From NCBI RefSeq assembly GCF_014191715.1, contig NZ_JACHWY010000001.1, forward strand, positions 1,736,001 to 1,800,000: a stretch of DNA of 64,000 bases, written 5' to 3'. This DNA comes from Litorivivens lipolytica. GTDB taxonomy: Bacteria; Pseudomonadota; Gammaproteobacteria; Pseudomonadales; Spongiibacteraceae. Numbering within the stretch: the stretch's first letter is position 1; each line of letters opens with the position of its first letter. The notes under the pieces were generated by a model. The model ran no database searches. It was not told the origin of the DNA and saw only the letters and a program-made list of their open reading frames with translations. A program made the translations under genes and the position numbers. This document shows, one piece after another, positions 17,231-24,983 of the stretch.

Positions 17231-17707
17231 ATGGCTACAGAACTCAGCAAGCAGGACATTACGATCTTGGATATTCTGCAGAAAGACGCCAGCAAAACCT
17301 CGACTGAAATTGCTGAAACACTGAATATGTCACAGTCGCCGTGCTGGCGTCGCATCAACCGTATTGAGCAAGCCGGATTCGTCCGGAAGAAAGTTGCTCT
17401 GTTGGACAGAGAAAAACTCGGCATGGAACTGGTGGTGTTTACCACCGTGAACCTGACGACTGTGGGTCGACAATATCTGGAAGATTTTGAAGACGCCGTT
17501 CGCACGCTGCCCGAAGTGATCGAGTGCTACACCATGACCGGCGTCTGGGATTATATGCTAAAAGTGGTGGCCAAAGACATTCGCCACTACGAGGTATTCG
17601 TGCGCGAACGCCTGCTGAGCCTGCCGATGGTAGGTGAAACCCACTCCCACATTGCCGTAACGGAAATCAAAAATACCACAGAGCTGCCGCTCGACACTCA
17701 ACTTTAG
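17231..17707 (+). CDS. Lrp/AsnC-family transcriptional regulator
   Basis: DNA-binding feast/famine regulator, usually an octamer responding to an amino acid or its catabolite. 158 residues: a winged helix-turn-helix (about 5-62, with MSQSPCWRRINRIEQAG as the recognition part) and a RAM effector domain (about 68-150). The start ATG 17231 has TTAGGA 6 nt upstream. Being divergent from an acyl-CoA dehydrogenase, it most likely regulates that gene and itself, as BkdR-type regulators do in branched-chain amino acid breakdown; that link is inference. Confidence 0.93.
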   Translation: MATELSKQDITILDILQKDASKTSTEIAETLNMSQSPCWRRINRIEQAGFVRKKVALLDREKLGMELVVFTTVNLTTVGRQYLEDFEDAVRTLPEVIECYTMTGVWDYMLKVVAKDIRHYEVFVRERLLSLPMVGETHSHIAVTEIKNTTELPLDTQL

Positions 17708-17771
17708 TCTGGTTAGGAAATGAAAGTTGTCCGTAGGAATTCTTGAGCTTAATTGCTGACCCGACGGCGGC

Positions 17772-17880
17772 GGTGAGTCGTGCTGGATTGATGATTTCGG
17801 CCTCAGGGCCGCAATCACCCCTGCGGGGCGCCTCAGCGATGCTGCGGCGTCTAAAACGCTGTGCGTTTTGTCGAACCAGC
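17772..17880. repeat. Split duplicate of the tRNA-Lys T-arm region
   Basis: GGTGAGTCGTGCTGGATT (17772-17789) repeats the 3' end of the tRNA-Lys gene (17952-17969) with one mismatch, and TCGAACCAGC (17871-17880) repeats the next tRNA bases (17969-17978), but 81 nt of GC-rich sequence separate the two parts. No protein gene is apparent in 17708-17950. This could be a decayed tRNA copy or an old integration scar. Confidence 0.45.
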
Positions 17881-17913
17881 TTGAGGAAACAAAAACCAGA
17901 AAGGCCCGCATAC

Positions 17914-17945
17914 AAAAAAGCCCCGCTCATTTGAGCGAGGCTTTT
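17914..17945 (-). terminator. Rho-independent terminator after tRNA-Lys
   Basis: Read on the minus strand: AAAAGCCTCGCTC, AAAT loop, GAGCGGGGCTTTTTT; one C-A mismatch in an otherwise paired stem, ending in a six-T run. It starts 5 nt after the tRNA CCA. Confidence 0.85.
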
Positions 17946-17950
17946 GTGTA

Positions 17951-18026
17951 TGGTGGGTCGTGCTGGATTCGAACCAGCGACCAATTGGTTAAAAGCCAAC
18001 TGCTCTACCAACTGAGCTAACGACCC
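17951..18026 (-). tRNA. tRNA-Lys (anticodon TTT)
   Basis: 76-nt cloverleaf read on the minus strand: acceptor GGGTCGT pairs with ACGACCC, D-arm TTAGCTCAGTTGGTAGAGC, anticodon loop CTTTTAA, T-arm GCTGGTTCGAATCCAGC, and an encoded CCA at 17951-17953. It lies between the Lrp gene and grxD; in Pseudomonas a tRNA-Lys also follows queC. Confidence 0.97.
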
Positions 18027-18041
18027 TTAAAGAAGGCGCAT

Positions 18042-18069
18042 ATGGTAATGATTTCCTGACAAAAGACAA
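18042..18069 (-). promoter_or_regulatory. Probable tRNA-Lys promoter
   Basis: On the minus strand TTGTCT (18064-18069), 16-nt spacer, TACCAT (18042-18047), then a GC-rich GCGCC discriminator (18035-18039) of the type seen in stringently controlled stable-RNA promoters. It ends about 9 nt before the tRNA. Confidence 0.55.
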
Positions 18070-18222
18070 CCTTTTTTTGGAGAAATTTAAGCGCGCTAAA
18101 ACTGACTAAAAATGCATCAGCTTTGTGTGCCGACAGCGCCGTCATTGCGAGCGTTTTGTGGTCTAAACCTGTAAAATGGCGCGCCTAGCGTACTTGTGAA
18201 ACCGATTCAGCAGGTGGTAACC

Positions 18223-18558
18223 ATGGATATTATCGAAACGATCAAAAAGCAGATCGAAGACAACCCCATCATCCTCTACATGAAGGGCTCACCCAACCAG
18301 CCCCAGTGTGGCTTCTCGGCCCGCACCTCACAGGCGGTTATGGCCTGTGGCGAGCGCTTCGCCTTTGTTGACGTGCTGTCCAACCCGGACGTGCGCGCCA
18401 ACCTGCCGAAAGTAGGCAACTGGCCGACCTTCCCCCAACTGTGGGTTGAAGGTGAGCTGATTGGCGGCTGCGACATCGTCTGCGAAATGCACGAGAATGG
18501 TGAGCTGCAGACCTTGCTCAAGGAAGTTGCCGCAAAGCACCCCGCTCCCCAGCAGTAA
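18223..18558 (+). CDS. grxD: Monothiol glutaredoxin Grx4 (GrxD)
   Basis: Monothiol glutaredoxin that carries and delivers [2Fe-2S] clusters, often with BolA. 111 residues. Active-site CGFS (C29-S32) preceded by the KGSPNQPQ segment, with the glutathione-binding WPTFPQLW and GGCDIV motifs. It starts at ATG 18223 ([14 protein letters not shown]) after CAGGTGG; the frame is open nine codons further but without a family match. It ends at a perfect bidirectional terminator shared with convergent queC. Confidence 0.97.
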   Translation: MDIIETIKKQIEDNPIILYMKGSPNQPQCGFSARTSQAVMACGERFAFVDVLSNPDVRANLPKVGNWPTFPQLWVEGELIGGCDIVCEMHENGELQTLLKEVAAKHPAPQQ

Positions 18559-18570
18559 TCCCGTTACGCC

Positions 18571-18613
18571 ATAACAAAAACGCCCTGATGATCAGTCAGG
18601 GCGTTTTTGTTAT
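18571..18613. terminator. Bidirectional terminator between grxD and queC
   Basis: Perfect 18-bp arms ATAACAAAAACGCCCTGA (18571-18588) and TCAGGGCGTTTTTGTTAT (18596-18613) around a 7-nt loop, with A- and T-runs suited to both directions. Confidence 0.95.
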
Positions 18614-18630
18614 TGGTCGTCAACTAGGCC

Positions 18631-19311
18631 TCAAACGTAGCGGGTTGGATCATTGACCCCGGCCGCCACAAAGCCTTCCCGCCGCAGGTAGCAGCTGTCG
18701 CATTTTCCGCAGGCACGGCCGTCACTGTCCGCCTGGTAGCAGGATACGGTCAAGGCATAGTCTACCCCTAATGCCATGCCTCGCTGGATGATCTCGGCCT
18801 TGCTCAAATCGATGAGTGGCGTGCGAATGCGCAGGGGGTGCCCCTCGACACCGGCCTTGGTCGCCAAGTTAGCCATAGTCTCAAAGGCTTTGATAAAGTC
18901 CGGGCGGCAATCCGGGTAGCCCGAGTAGTCCACCGCATTGACCCCGATAAAAATATCATCCGCTTCAAGCACTTCGGCCCAGCCCAGCGCAATGGAAAGA
19001 AACACCGTATTGCGCGCCGGCACGTAGGTGATGGGGATACCGCCCTCATCACTGTGATCCGGCACCGCGATCTTGTCGTCAGTGAGCGCAGAGCCACCAA
19101 TGGCGGTCAGATCCAGCGGAATGACCTTGTGCTCGGCGGCCCCCAGATCTGTAGACACACGGCTGGCTGCCAACAGCTCAGCCCGGTGACGCTGGCCGTA
19201 ATCGAAGGCCAGTGCATAGCACTCATAGCCTTCCGCGCGGGCCATCGCCAGTACGGTGGCGGAATCCAATCCACCGGAGACTAGAATAACAGCGCGTTTT
19301 TTAGCAGTCAT
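18631..19311 (-). CDS. queC: 7-cyano-7-deazaguanine synthase QueC
   Basis: Converts 7-carboxy-7-deazaguanine to preQ0 with ATP and ammonia, for queuosine in tRNA. 226 residues. PP-loop SGGLDS (12-17) and a C-terminal zinc site of four cysteines (about C191, C201, C204, C207 in the stretch [18 protein letters not shown]). ATG 19311 ([17 protein letters not shown]). It follows queE with 3 nt between, so the two are co-transcribed and translationally close. Confidence 0.97.
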   Translation of the reverse strand: MTAKKRAVILVSGGLDSATVLAMARAEGYECYALAFDYGQRHRAELLAASRVSTDLGAAEHKVIPLDLTAIGGSALTDDKIAVPDHSDEGGIPITYVPARNTVFLSIALGWAEVLEADDIFIGVNAVDYSGYPDCRPDFIKAFETMANLATKAGVEGHPLRIRTPLIDLSKAEIIQRGMALGVDYALTVSCYQADSDGRACGKCDSCYLRREGFVAAGVNDPTRYV

Positions 19312-19314
19312 AAC

Positions 19315-19965
19315 TCAGCGGCCCGGCTCATCGTTCCAGAGAAGTTTGTGCAACTGGAGCTGAAACCGTACCGTAAGGTTATCAGCGACAATCCAGTCTG
19401 CGAGTTCGGATGCGTTTTGCTGCCCGAAGCTCGGCGAAAACAGCACCGCACCCACTTTGTCCGACAGCTGATAGTGATCAAGCTGGAGACGAGCCCAGTC
19501 ATAATCTCGCCGCGAGCAGATAACAAACTTGACCTGATCATGTGCTGTGAGCAGCGGGATGTTGTCCCACAGGTTACGACTGCTTTCGGCAGAATCCGGG
19601 GTTTTCAGATCGACCACCCGGGATACGCGCGGATCGACCTTATTAACCGGCATGGCGCCGCTGGTTTCCAGCGAGACCTCATAACCGGCGTCACACAAAG
19701 CCGTGAGCAGGGGTATACAGGATGGCTGGGCCAGCGGTTCGCCGCCGGTCACACAGACATGACGCGGCAAAAACGCCGCGACTTTTTCCAGCACTTCGGC
19801 CTGAGTGAGCCGCTCGCCACCGTGAAAGGCATATTCGGTATCGCAATACTGGCAGCGCAAAGGACAGCCGGTCAGGCGCACGAAGACCGTCGGCAGGCCC
19901 ACAGTGAGTGCCTCACCCTGCAGGGAATAGAAAATTTCAGTAATGCGCAGGCTGGTATCGGTCAT
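19315..19965 (-). CDS. queE: 7-carboxy-7-deazaguanine synthase QueE (radical SAM)
   Basis: Radical-SAM enzyme contracting the ring of 6-carboxytetrahydropterin to 7-carboxy-7-deazaguanine. 216 residues. N-terminal EIFYSLQGEA substrate motif, the cluster-binding CPLRCQYC (C34, C38, C41; CX3CX2C), and the SAM motif TGGEPL. ATG 19965 (MTDTSLRITE). It lies directly downstream of the tol-pal terminator, the same order as in Pseudomonas, and leads into queC. Confidence 0.96.
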   Translation of the reverse strand: MTDTSLRITEIFYSLQGEALTVGLPTVFVRLTGCPLRCQYCDTEYAFHGGERLTQAEVLEKVAAFLPRHVCVTGGEPLAQPSCIPLLTALCDAGYEVSLETSGAMPVNKVDPRVSRVVDLKTPDSAESSRNLWDNIPLLTAHDQVKFVICSRRDYDWARLQLDHYQLSDKVGAVLFSPSFGQQNASELADWIVADNLTVRFQLQLHKLLWNDEPGR

Positions 19966-19974
19966 AAATACAAA

Positions 19975-19996
19975 AATCCCGGCATAAGCCGGGATT
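19975..19996 (-). terminator. Terminator of the tol-pal-cpoB operon
   Basis: Perfect 9-bp dyad AATCCCGGC/GCCGGGATT with a 4-nt loop; on the minus strand it is followed by TTTTTG. It lies between cpoB and queE, so queEC may depend on read-through or on a promoter near here. Confidence 0.88.
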
Positions 19997-20028
19997 GGAA
20001 TTCCGGGGAAGGCAATGATACCCGATTG

Positions 20029-20781
20029 TCAGAAATTATCCTGCAGGAATTGCCGGGCGAATTTAATCGCCGAGCGGTTGCTGTCGCCGTGCTTGGCAAT
20101 CAGCTCACTCAGGATTTTCTTGGAGGCCGGTTTATTACCCGACAGAAAATGCACCTTACCGAGCTTATACATGGCATCGGGCACCTTGCTGTGATCCGGG
20201 TACTGCTTCAACAGAGAGCTAAAGGCAGCTTCCGCTGCTTTGAGATTGCGCGGAGTTTTCACCAACTGCAACTCACCCGTCCAGTAAATGGCATTGGGTG
20301 CGTAATTGCCTTGGGGAAAACGCTGCAGAAAATCTTCAAAGCCGGCAATTGCCTGCTCAAACTGCTTGGCCTTAACCAACTCATAGGCCTCACGATAAGC
20401 ATCGACTTCCTCAACCGGCACGGTTCCGGTCGCAACGGTTTTGTTGCTGCTGGAGCCGCTGGAGCGGGAGCTAGCACTGCCACCGGCACCACCGATGCGG
20501 CGATCCAGTTCAATGTAGCGATCCAGGCTCTGCTGTTTGAGGGTTCGAATCTCGTGACCCTGCTCCTCCACAATACCGCGCAGTTCCATCATTTCCCGCT
20601 GAAGGGTTTTCAGCTGGCTGTAGATTTCCATCTGCAGGGATTGTTCGGTAGGGATTTCACCCACGGCTTGAGCGGGCGCTCTGCCGGCGGGGGGCTGGGT
20701 AGCATCATAAATGGGCGCCTGGGCCCACAACTGTGCCGACAGCATTGCTGCTGCCGGCATCAGGTATTTCAGTACGTTCAT
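20029..20781 (-). CDS. cpoB: Cell division coordinator CpoB (YbgF)
   Basis: Periplasmic protein linking PBP1B peptidoglycan synthesis with Tol-Pal constriction. 250 residues: signal peptide ending near LWA/QAPIY, an N-terminal trimerising coiled coil (about 45-95, EQSLQMEIYSQLKTLQREM onward), a Ser/Gly-rich linker, and a C-terminal TPR domain (about 125-250, EAYELVKAKQFEQAIAGFED). ATG 20781. It follows pal by 22 nt and closes the tol-pal operon before a terminator. Confidence 0.95.
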   Translation of the reverse strand: MNVLKYLMPAAAMLSAQLWAQAPIYDATQPPAGRAPAQAVGEIPTEQSLQMEIYSQLKTLQREMMELRGIVEEQGHEIRTLKQQSLDRYIELDRRIGGAGGSASSRSSGSSSNKTVATGTVPVEEVDAYREAYELVKAKQFEQAIAGFEDFLQRFPQGNYAPNAIYWTGELQLVKTPRNLKAAEAAFSSLLKQYPDHSKVPDAMYKLGKVHFLSGNKPASKKILSELIAKHGDSNRSAIKFARQFLQDNF

Positions 20782-20803
20782 TTAACCGCTAAGTCGGACT
20801 GAA

Positions 20804-21313
20804 TTACTTCAGTTCAACGCGACGGTTTTGTGACCAGGCAGATTCGCCCTGACCGAAGGCTACCGGGCGCTCTTCACCGTAGCTAACGGTTTCGATGCGG
20901 TAGCGAGAGATGCCGTTCAGCACCATGTAGTCAGCAACAGCCTGGGCACGACGCTCACCCAGAGCAATGTTGTACTCACGAGTACCGCGCTCGTCAGCGT
21001 GACCTTCCAGACGGATGGTACCTACTGAGTCTTTCAGGAAAGAAATCTGGGCATCCAGATTACGACGAGCTTCAGCAGTCAGAGTCGATGAATCAAACTC
21101 GAAGTAGAAAACCGTTTGCAGGTTTTTCATTGCTTCTTCGCGATCGATCTCGGCCTGAGATTTGGCAGGCTGAACGTTGGCAGAACCGTCAAAACCTGAC
21201 AGAGATTGACCGCTGTCTACTTCACCGCCTTCCTCAGTATCAGTGCTAGAACAGGCCGCCAGCATCATCGCTGCGAAAACCACACCCAACATCTGCAATT
21301 TTTTGATTTCCAT
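20804..21313 (-). CDS. pal: Peptidoglycan-associated lipoprotein Pal
   Basis: Outer-membrane lipoprotein that binds peptidoglycan and TolB to pull the outer membrane inward at division. 169 residues. Signal peptide with lipobox LAAC (lipidated Cys21), an acidic linker, and an OmpA-like domain with FEFDSSTL and the diaminopimelate-binding LEGHADERGTREYN. ATG 21313 (MEIKKLQMLG) with AGGAAG upstream. A 118-nt spacer from tolB could carry an extra pal promoter. Confidence 0.97.
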   Translation of the reverse strand: MEIKKLQMLGVVFAAMMLAACSSTDTEEGGEVDSGQSLSGFDGSANVQPAKSQAEIDREEAMKNLQTVFYFEFDSSTLTAEARRNLDAQISFLKDSVGTIRLEGHADERGTREYNIALGERRAQAVADYMVLNGISRYRIETVSYGEERPVAFGQGESAWSQNRRVELK

Positions 21314-21431
21314 GGACTTCCTCTATTTCTCCAAAAAGTGTCTCTGGCTAGACAATAACACATTCATCTGGTTCGAAAGAATGTGACGCTTTGAGACTAC
21401 TGTCAACGATAACTCGTGAAGTAGCCAACAA

Positions 21432-22727
21432 TTACTTCAAAAATGGCGACCAGGCCGGTTCTCGCACATCGCCATAATCTGACGGCAATCGATAGTGCAC
21501 ATTGCCGTCAACCGACACCGCAGCCAACACGCCTCTGCCCTGATGCTTCGTCGCATACAGCAGAATCGTGTTGTTAGGCGCCATACTCGGGGATTCATCC
21601 AGCGAAGTTTCGGTGAGGATGGATACCCGGTTGCGCTTCAAATCCTGCAGGGCAATGTGGAACTGACCGTTTACACGGTGCACCATCACCAAGCCCTCTC
21701 CACCTTTCAGTACACGACCACGCGCATTGTAGTCACCCTCAAAGGTCAGGCGCTGAACTCGCTCGGACCGCAAATCAACGCGGTAGATTTGCGGCTTACC
21801 ACCCCGATCAGAGGTAAAGATCAGGGAGTTGTTGTCCATCCAGTCCGGCTCTGTGTCAATCGCGAAGTGATTGGTCACTCGCCGTAGAGCGCGCGTCGCC
21901 AAATCCATCACGTAGATTTCCGGGTTACCATCCTTGGAGAGCACCATCGCCATCGACTTACCGTCTGGCGACCACACGGGCCCACCGTTAATACCCCGGA
22001 AATTGGTCAGCTGAACGCGCTGCGCAGTATCCAGATTGTGCATGTAAATAGCGGGACGGGTGGTTTCGAAGGAGACGTAGGCAATGATTCTGCCATTGGG
22101 CGCCCAGGTTGGTGCGAGGATGGGCTCACTCTGCTCGAGCAACACTTGCTCGCGGGCACCATCAATATCACTCATCACCAGCCGGAAGACCTGTTTTCCA
22201 CCCTCCAGCCTGCGCGCGGAAACATACAGAAGCTTTGTTGCAAAAGCGCCTTTTATATTTGTTATTTTTTCATATATCTGATTACTGATGCCGTGGGCCA
22301 TGTCCCGAACATTGGCGCGACCACCCCGCTCTTCGCCGGTCATCATCTTGCGCTGAAGGTTAACATCGAACAGGGTGAACTCTGCCGCATAACCGCCTTC
22401 CGGCAGGCCGCGGGTTTTGCCAATCACCAGATAGTCGACACCGAGCGAACGCCAGTCGCGGTAGAACACCTCGGCCTCGGTTTTGGGCTGACTGAGCATA
22501 TCGGCCGGACTCATCGGCTCAAACTGACCGGTGCGGTGCAGGTCGGAACCGACGATGGCCGCAATATCATCCGGCAGCGAGACCCCGGCTTCCCAGCCGA
22601 AGGGCACAACAGCGATCGAGACCGGCTTGTCGCTGCCGCGGGTGATTTCGATGGTCAGCTCCGCCTGCGCCAGCGCGCTCACAATCATGCCACCACACAA
22701 CAGCAGGCTGGCCACTATCTTTCTCAT
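21432..22727 (-). CDS. tolB: Tol-Pal system beta-propeller protein TolB
   Basis: Periplasmic six-bladed propeller that shuttles between Pal and TolA/outer-membrane porins. 431 residues: signal peptide (cleavage near SALA/QAE), N-terminal alpha/beta domain (about 25-165), then WD40/PD40 repeats such as SPDGKSMAMVLSKDGNPEIY and FTSDRGGKPQIYRV. ATG 22727 overlaps the tolA stop by 4 nt (ATGA), so translation is probably coupled. Confidence 0.97.
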   Translation of the reverse strand: MRKIVASLLLCGGMIVSALAQAELTIEITRGSDKPVSIAVVPFGWEAGVSLPDDIAAIVGSDLHRTGQFEPMSPADMLSQPKTEAEVFYRDWRSLGVDYLVIGKTRGLPEGGYAAEFTLFDVNLQRKMMTGEERGGRANVRDMAHGISNQIYEKITNIKGAFATKLLYVSARRLEGGKQVFRLVMSDIDGAREQVLLEQSEPILAPTWAPNGRIIAYVSFETTRPAIYMHNLDTAQRVQLTNFRGINGGPVWSPDGKSMAMVLSKDGNPEIYVMDLATRALRRVTNHFAIDTEPDWMDNNSLIFTSDRGGKPQIYRVDLRSERVQRLTFEGDYNARGRVLKGGEGLVMVHRVNGQFHIALQDLKRNRVSILTETSLDESPSMAPNNTILLYATKHQGRGVLAAVSVDGNVHYRLPSDYGDVREPAWSPFLK

Positions 22728-23461
22728 CGCCGTAAATCCTCCGGTCGGAAATCAAAGACAAAGGTTTCAAAATACTGCTTGAACACCCGGTATTCCACAT
22801 TCTGCAGCTCCGGGAAGCCGCCGACTTTCTGCACTGCCTGCAGGGCCGATCGGTCAAAGGCTGCATCACCGCTACTGTCGATAACCTTAACATCCACGAC
22901 TTCGCCCGTGGGAATCAGGCGAATACGCAGCTTGACCCGCATGCCGTCACGCGCGCTCGGCGGGCGACTCCAGGCCAACTCTACCGCACGCGCTATCCGG
23001 CTCTCGTAAGTCGCAGCGACCTGACGCTGTTCCTGCGCCTCGAGCAGCTCTTCATCTTCAGACAGGGCGCTTTCCAATTCCCGACGCTGCTGTTCTTTAA
23101 GGGCATCACGTCGCGCCTGCTCCGCCTTCTCCTGCTCAGCCTTCTTTTTAGCCTCATCGACCTTGGGCTTGGGCGCCGGCTCTTTTTTCGGCTCGGGTTT
23201 GGGCTGGGGTTTGGGTTCCGGCTTAGGAGCAGGCTTGGGCTCGGGTTTTGGTGCTGGCTTGGGTTCTGGTTTGGGCTTCGGCGCTGGTTTGGGTTTGGGC
23301 TGAGGTTTTTCCAGCACCACCAACTCAGCATTGACGAACTTGGGCATGGGGCGAGCCAGCAGCTTGTCTTCAGCATCGGGAAGGCCAAACACCAGCAAAG
23401 CGATGCCAATACCATGCATCAGCAGGGTTAACAGGAGCGGTTTAATAAATGAGAGCCACAT
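22724..23461 (-). CDS. tolA: TolA, short form with Pro-Lys repeat spacer
   Basis: Inner-membrane energy-transducing link between TolQR and TolB/Pal. 245 residues, well below the 340-420 usual for TolA. One N-terminal transmembrane segment (about 6-26), then a Pro-Lys/Pro-Glu repeat (about 52-100) like the periplasm-spanning part of TonB, a short charged helix (about 100-150) where E. coli has a very long one, and a TonB/TolA-like C-terminal domain (about 150-245, SGDAAFDRSALQAVQKVGGF). Location between tolR and tolB makes the identity firm. ATG 23461, 3 nt after tolR. Confidence 0.93.
   Translation of the reverse strand: MWLSFIKPLLLTLLMHGIGIALLVFGLPDAEDKLLARPMPKFVNAELVVLEKPQPKPKPAPKPKPEPKPAPKPEPKPAPKPEPKPQPKPEPKKEPAPKPKVDEAKKKAEQEKAEQARRDALKEQQRRELESALSEDEELLEAQEQRQVAATYESRIARAVELAWSRPPSARDGMRVKLRIRLIPTGEVVDVKVIDSSGDAAFDRSALQAVQKVGGFPELQNVEYRVFKQYFETFVFDFRPEDLRR
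23162..23305. repeat. Low-complexity tandem repeat encoding the TolA Pro-Lys spacer
   Basis: About 144 nt of degenerate hexanucleotide-type repeats (plus-strand GGGTTTGGGC/GGCTTCGGC variants) encoding alternating PKP-(A/E)-PKP. Such tracts can change length by slippage in whole codon-pair units. It lies entirely inside tolA. Confidence 0.8.
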
Positions 23462-23464
23462 AGG

Positions 23465-23884
23465 CTAGCGGGGATTTTCCGTCACAAGCCCAACTGATGG
23501 CGCACCGGCACCCTGCAGCGCGGCCATCAGGGTAACCACTTCACCGTAGCGGACGGCCTCATCGCCCCACACCAACACTTTGGTTTCGGGCTTTTGCTTC
23601 ATGACCTTGCGCACACGCTCGGTAATATCATCCAGCGCACGAGCCTTTTCCGCATCACCCATATTAATGTAGAGAGTACCGTCGGCTTTGACCGATACGA
23701 TCAGGGGCTCATCATCCTGTTCGCCCATCGGCTCGGCCGGGGCTTTGGGCAATTCCACTTTAACGCCCTGCATAAGCAGCGGCGCCGTCACCATAAAAAC
23801 AATCAGCAGCACCAGCATCACGTCGATATAGGGAACGACGTTCATCTCGGCCATGGGTTTGCGTTTTTTGCGCGCGGCTTTCAT
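23465..23884 (-). CDS. tolR: TolR, proton-channel subunit
   Basis: Inner-membrane partner of TolQ, homologous to ExbD/MotB, forming the proton path that energises TolA. 139 residues: a single transmembrane segment with the proton-carrying aspartate in VPYIDVMLVLLIVFMV (about D21), then a periplasmic domain. The basic N-terminus is MKAARKKRKPMAEMN. ATG 23884, 9 nt after tolQ. Confidence 0.96.
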   Translation of the reverse strand: MKAARKKRKPMAEMNVVPYIDVMLVLLIVFMVTAPLLMQGVKVELPKAPAEPMGEQDDEPLIVSVKADGTLYINMGDAEKARALDDITERVRKVMKQKPETKVLVWGDEAVRYGEVVTLMAALQGAGAPSVGLVTENPR

Positions 23885-23893
23885 AACGCCCCC

Positions 23894-24580
23894 TTAGCGG
23901 CTGCTGTGTACCTGACGGTACAGCAGGCTGGAAAATTCCTCGGCAAAAGTCTGGTACTTGTTTTCGAGAGAATCCGCAGTGGCCGAGAAGCGGTTGAACG
24001 CAACCACCGCAGGAATCGCTGCGAACAGACCCATTGCGGTTGCCACCAAGGCCTCGGAGATACCCGGCGCCACAACCGCCAGCGTGGCCTGATGCATGGT
24101 CGCCAAGCCCTGGAAAGAACCCATGATGCCCCACACCGTACCTAACAGACCGACATAGGGGCTGGTGGAACCAACGGTGGCCAGAAACGGCAGGTTTTTC
24201 TCGAGACTGTCATCTTCGCGTGACAACGCAACACGCATGGCGCGTTCGGCACCATCCATAATCACTTCGGGGCTGGCATTCTTGCGGCGCAGACGATTGA
24301 ACTCCTTAAAGCCTGAACGGAAGATACTTTCGGTGCCGATAGCGCGATAGCCTTTTTCCGCCTTGGCGCTGCCTTCCTGATACAGGTCGCCGAGATCAAT
24401 ACCAGACCAGAACTGTTGTTCAAACAGACGGTAGGCACGCTGGGCCGCACTAAAATAGGACCAGCGCTGGATAATGACGAACCAGGATACAACCGACGCC
24501 AGCACCAGAATGCCCATGATGCACTGTACAAACAGGCTGGCATTCAGAATCAGATCCATTATCGTGAGTTCGTGGTTCAC
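23894..24580 (-). CDS. tolQ: TolQ, proton-channel subunit
   Basis: Three-span inner-membrane protein (ExbB/MotA family) that with TolR converts proton motive force into TolA movement. 228 residues; hydrophobic segments near 15-38, 135-158 and 170-195, with the signature TSPYVGLLGTVWGIMGSF. ATG 24580 (MNHELTIMDLIL), one nucleotide after the ybgC stop. Confidence 0.97.
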   Translation of the reverse strand: MNHELTIMDLILNASLFVQCIMGILVLASVVSWFVIIQRWSYFSAAQRAYRLFEQQFWSGIDLGDLYQEGSAKAEKGYRAIGTESIFRSGFKEFNRLRRKNASPEVIMDGAERAMRVALSREDDSLEKNLPFLATVGSTSPYVGLLGTVWGIMGSFQGLATMHQATLAVVAPGISEALVATAMGLFAAIPAVVAFNRFSATADSLENKYQTFAEEFSSLLYRQVHSSR

Positions 24581-24581
24581 C

Positions 24582-24983
24582 TTATTCTCCGTTTTGCAGT
24601 TGCGCGCGCATATCAGCAGGAATTCTTCGGGGTTTCAAGCTCTGACGGTCAACACAGGCGACTTGAACAGACCCCTGACATAAAATTTCAGAACCGCGTC
24701 TCACCGATTGCTCAAAGGTAATAGAAACACCCCGAACCGCAGAGACTGCAGCCGTGACGATAAGTTCATCGTCCAGCGTTGCCGGTTTTAAATATTTGAT
24801 GGCGGTCTCGGTCACCACAAACATACTGTCGTGACTGAAGATGGCCGTTTTGCCGTAACCGGCCGAGCGCATCCATTCGGTGCGAGCCCGCTCCATAAAC
24901 TTGAGGTAGTTGACGTAATAGACAATACCGCCAGCGTCAGTATCTTCTATATAGACACGAACTGGCAGGGAATATTCACGCAT
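24582..24983 (-). CDS. ybgC: Tol-Pal-associated acyl-CoA thioesterase YbgC
   Basis: Hot-dog-fold 4-hydroxybenzoyl-CoA-type thioesterase, first gene of the tol-pal cluster; thought to act in phospholipid or acyl-ACP metabolism. 133 residues with EDTDAGGIVYYVNYLKFMER (catalytic Asp about 16). The ATG shares one base with the ruvB stop (TGATG), so it is coupled to ruvB. Confidence 0.96.
   Translation of the reverse strand: MREYSLPVRVYIEDTDAGGIVYYVNYLKFMERARTEWMRSAGYGKTAIFSHDSMFVVTETAIKYLKPATLDDELIVTAAVSAVRGVSITFEQSVRRGSEILCQGSVQVACVDRQSLKPRRIPADMRAQLQNGE

Noticed and set aside
19348-20802. A 484-codon plus-strand frame across queE and cpoB
   Set aside because: It is the antisense of queE and cpoB, crosses a strong terminator, and shows no recognisable domain.
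22038-23009. Long plus-strand frame antisense to tolB and tolA
   Set aside because: The tolA-tolB sequence and its operon context are certain, and this frame lacks any start signal.
23162-23305. Repetitive DNA possibly resembling a CRISPR or tandem repeat array
   Set aside because: It is in-frame low-complexity Pro-Lys coding sequence inside tolA, without regular spacers.
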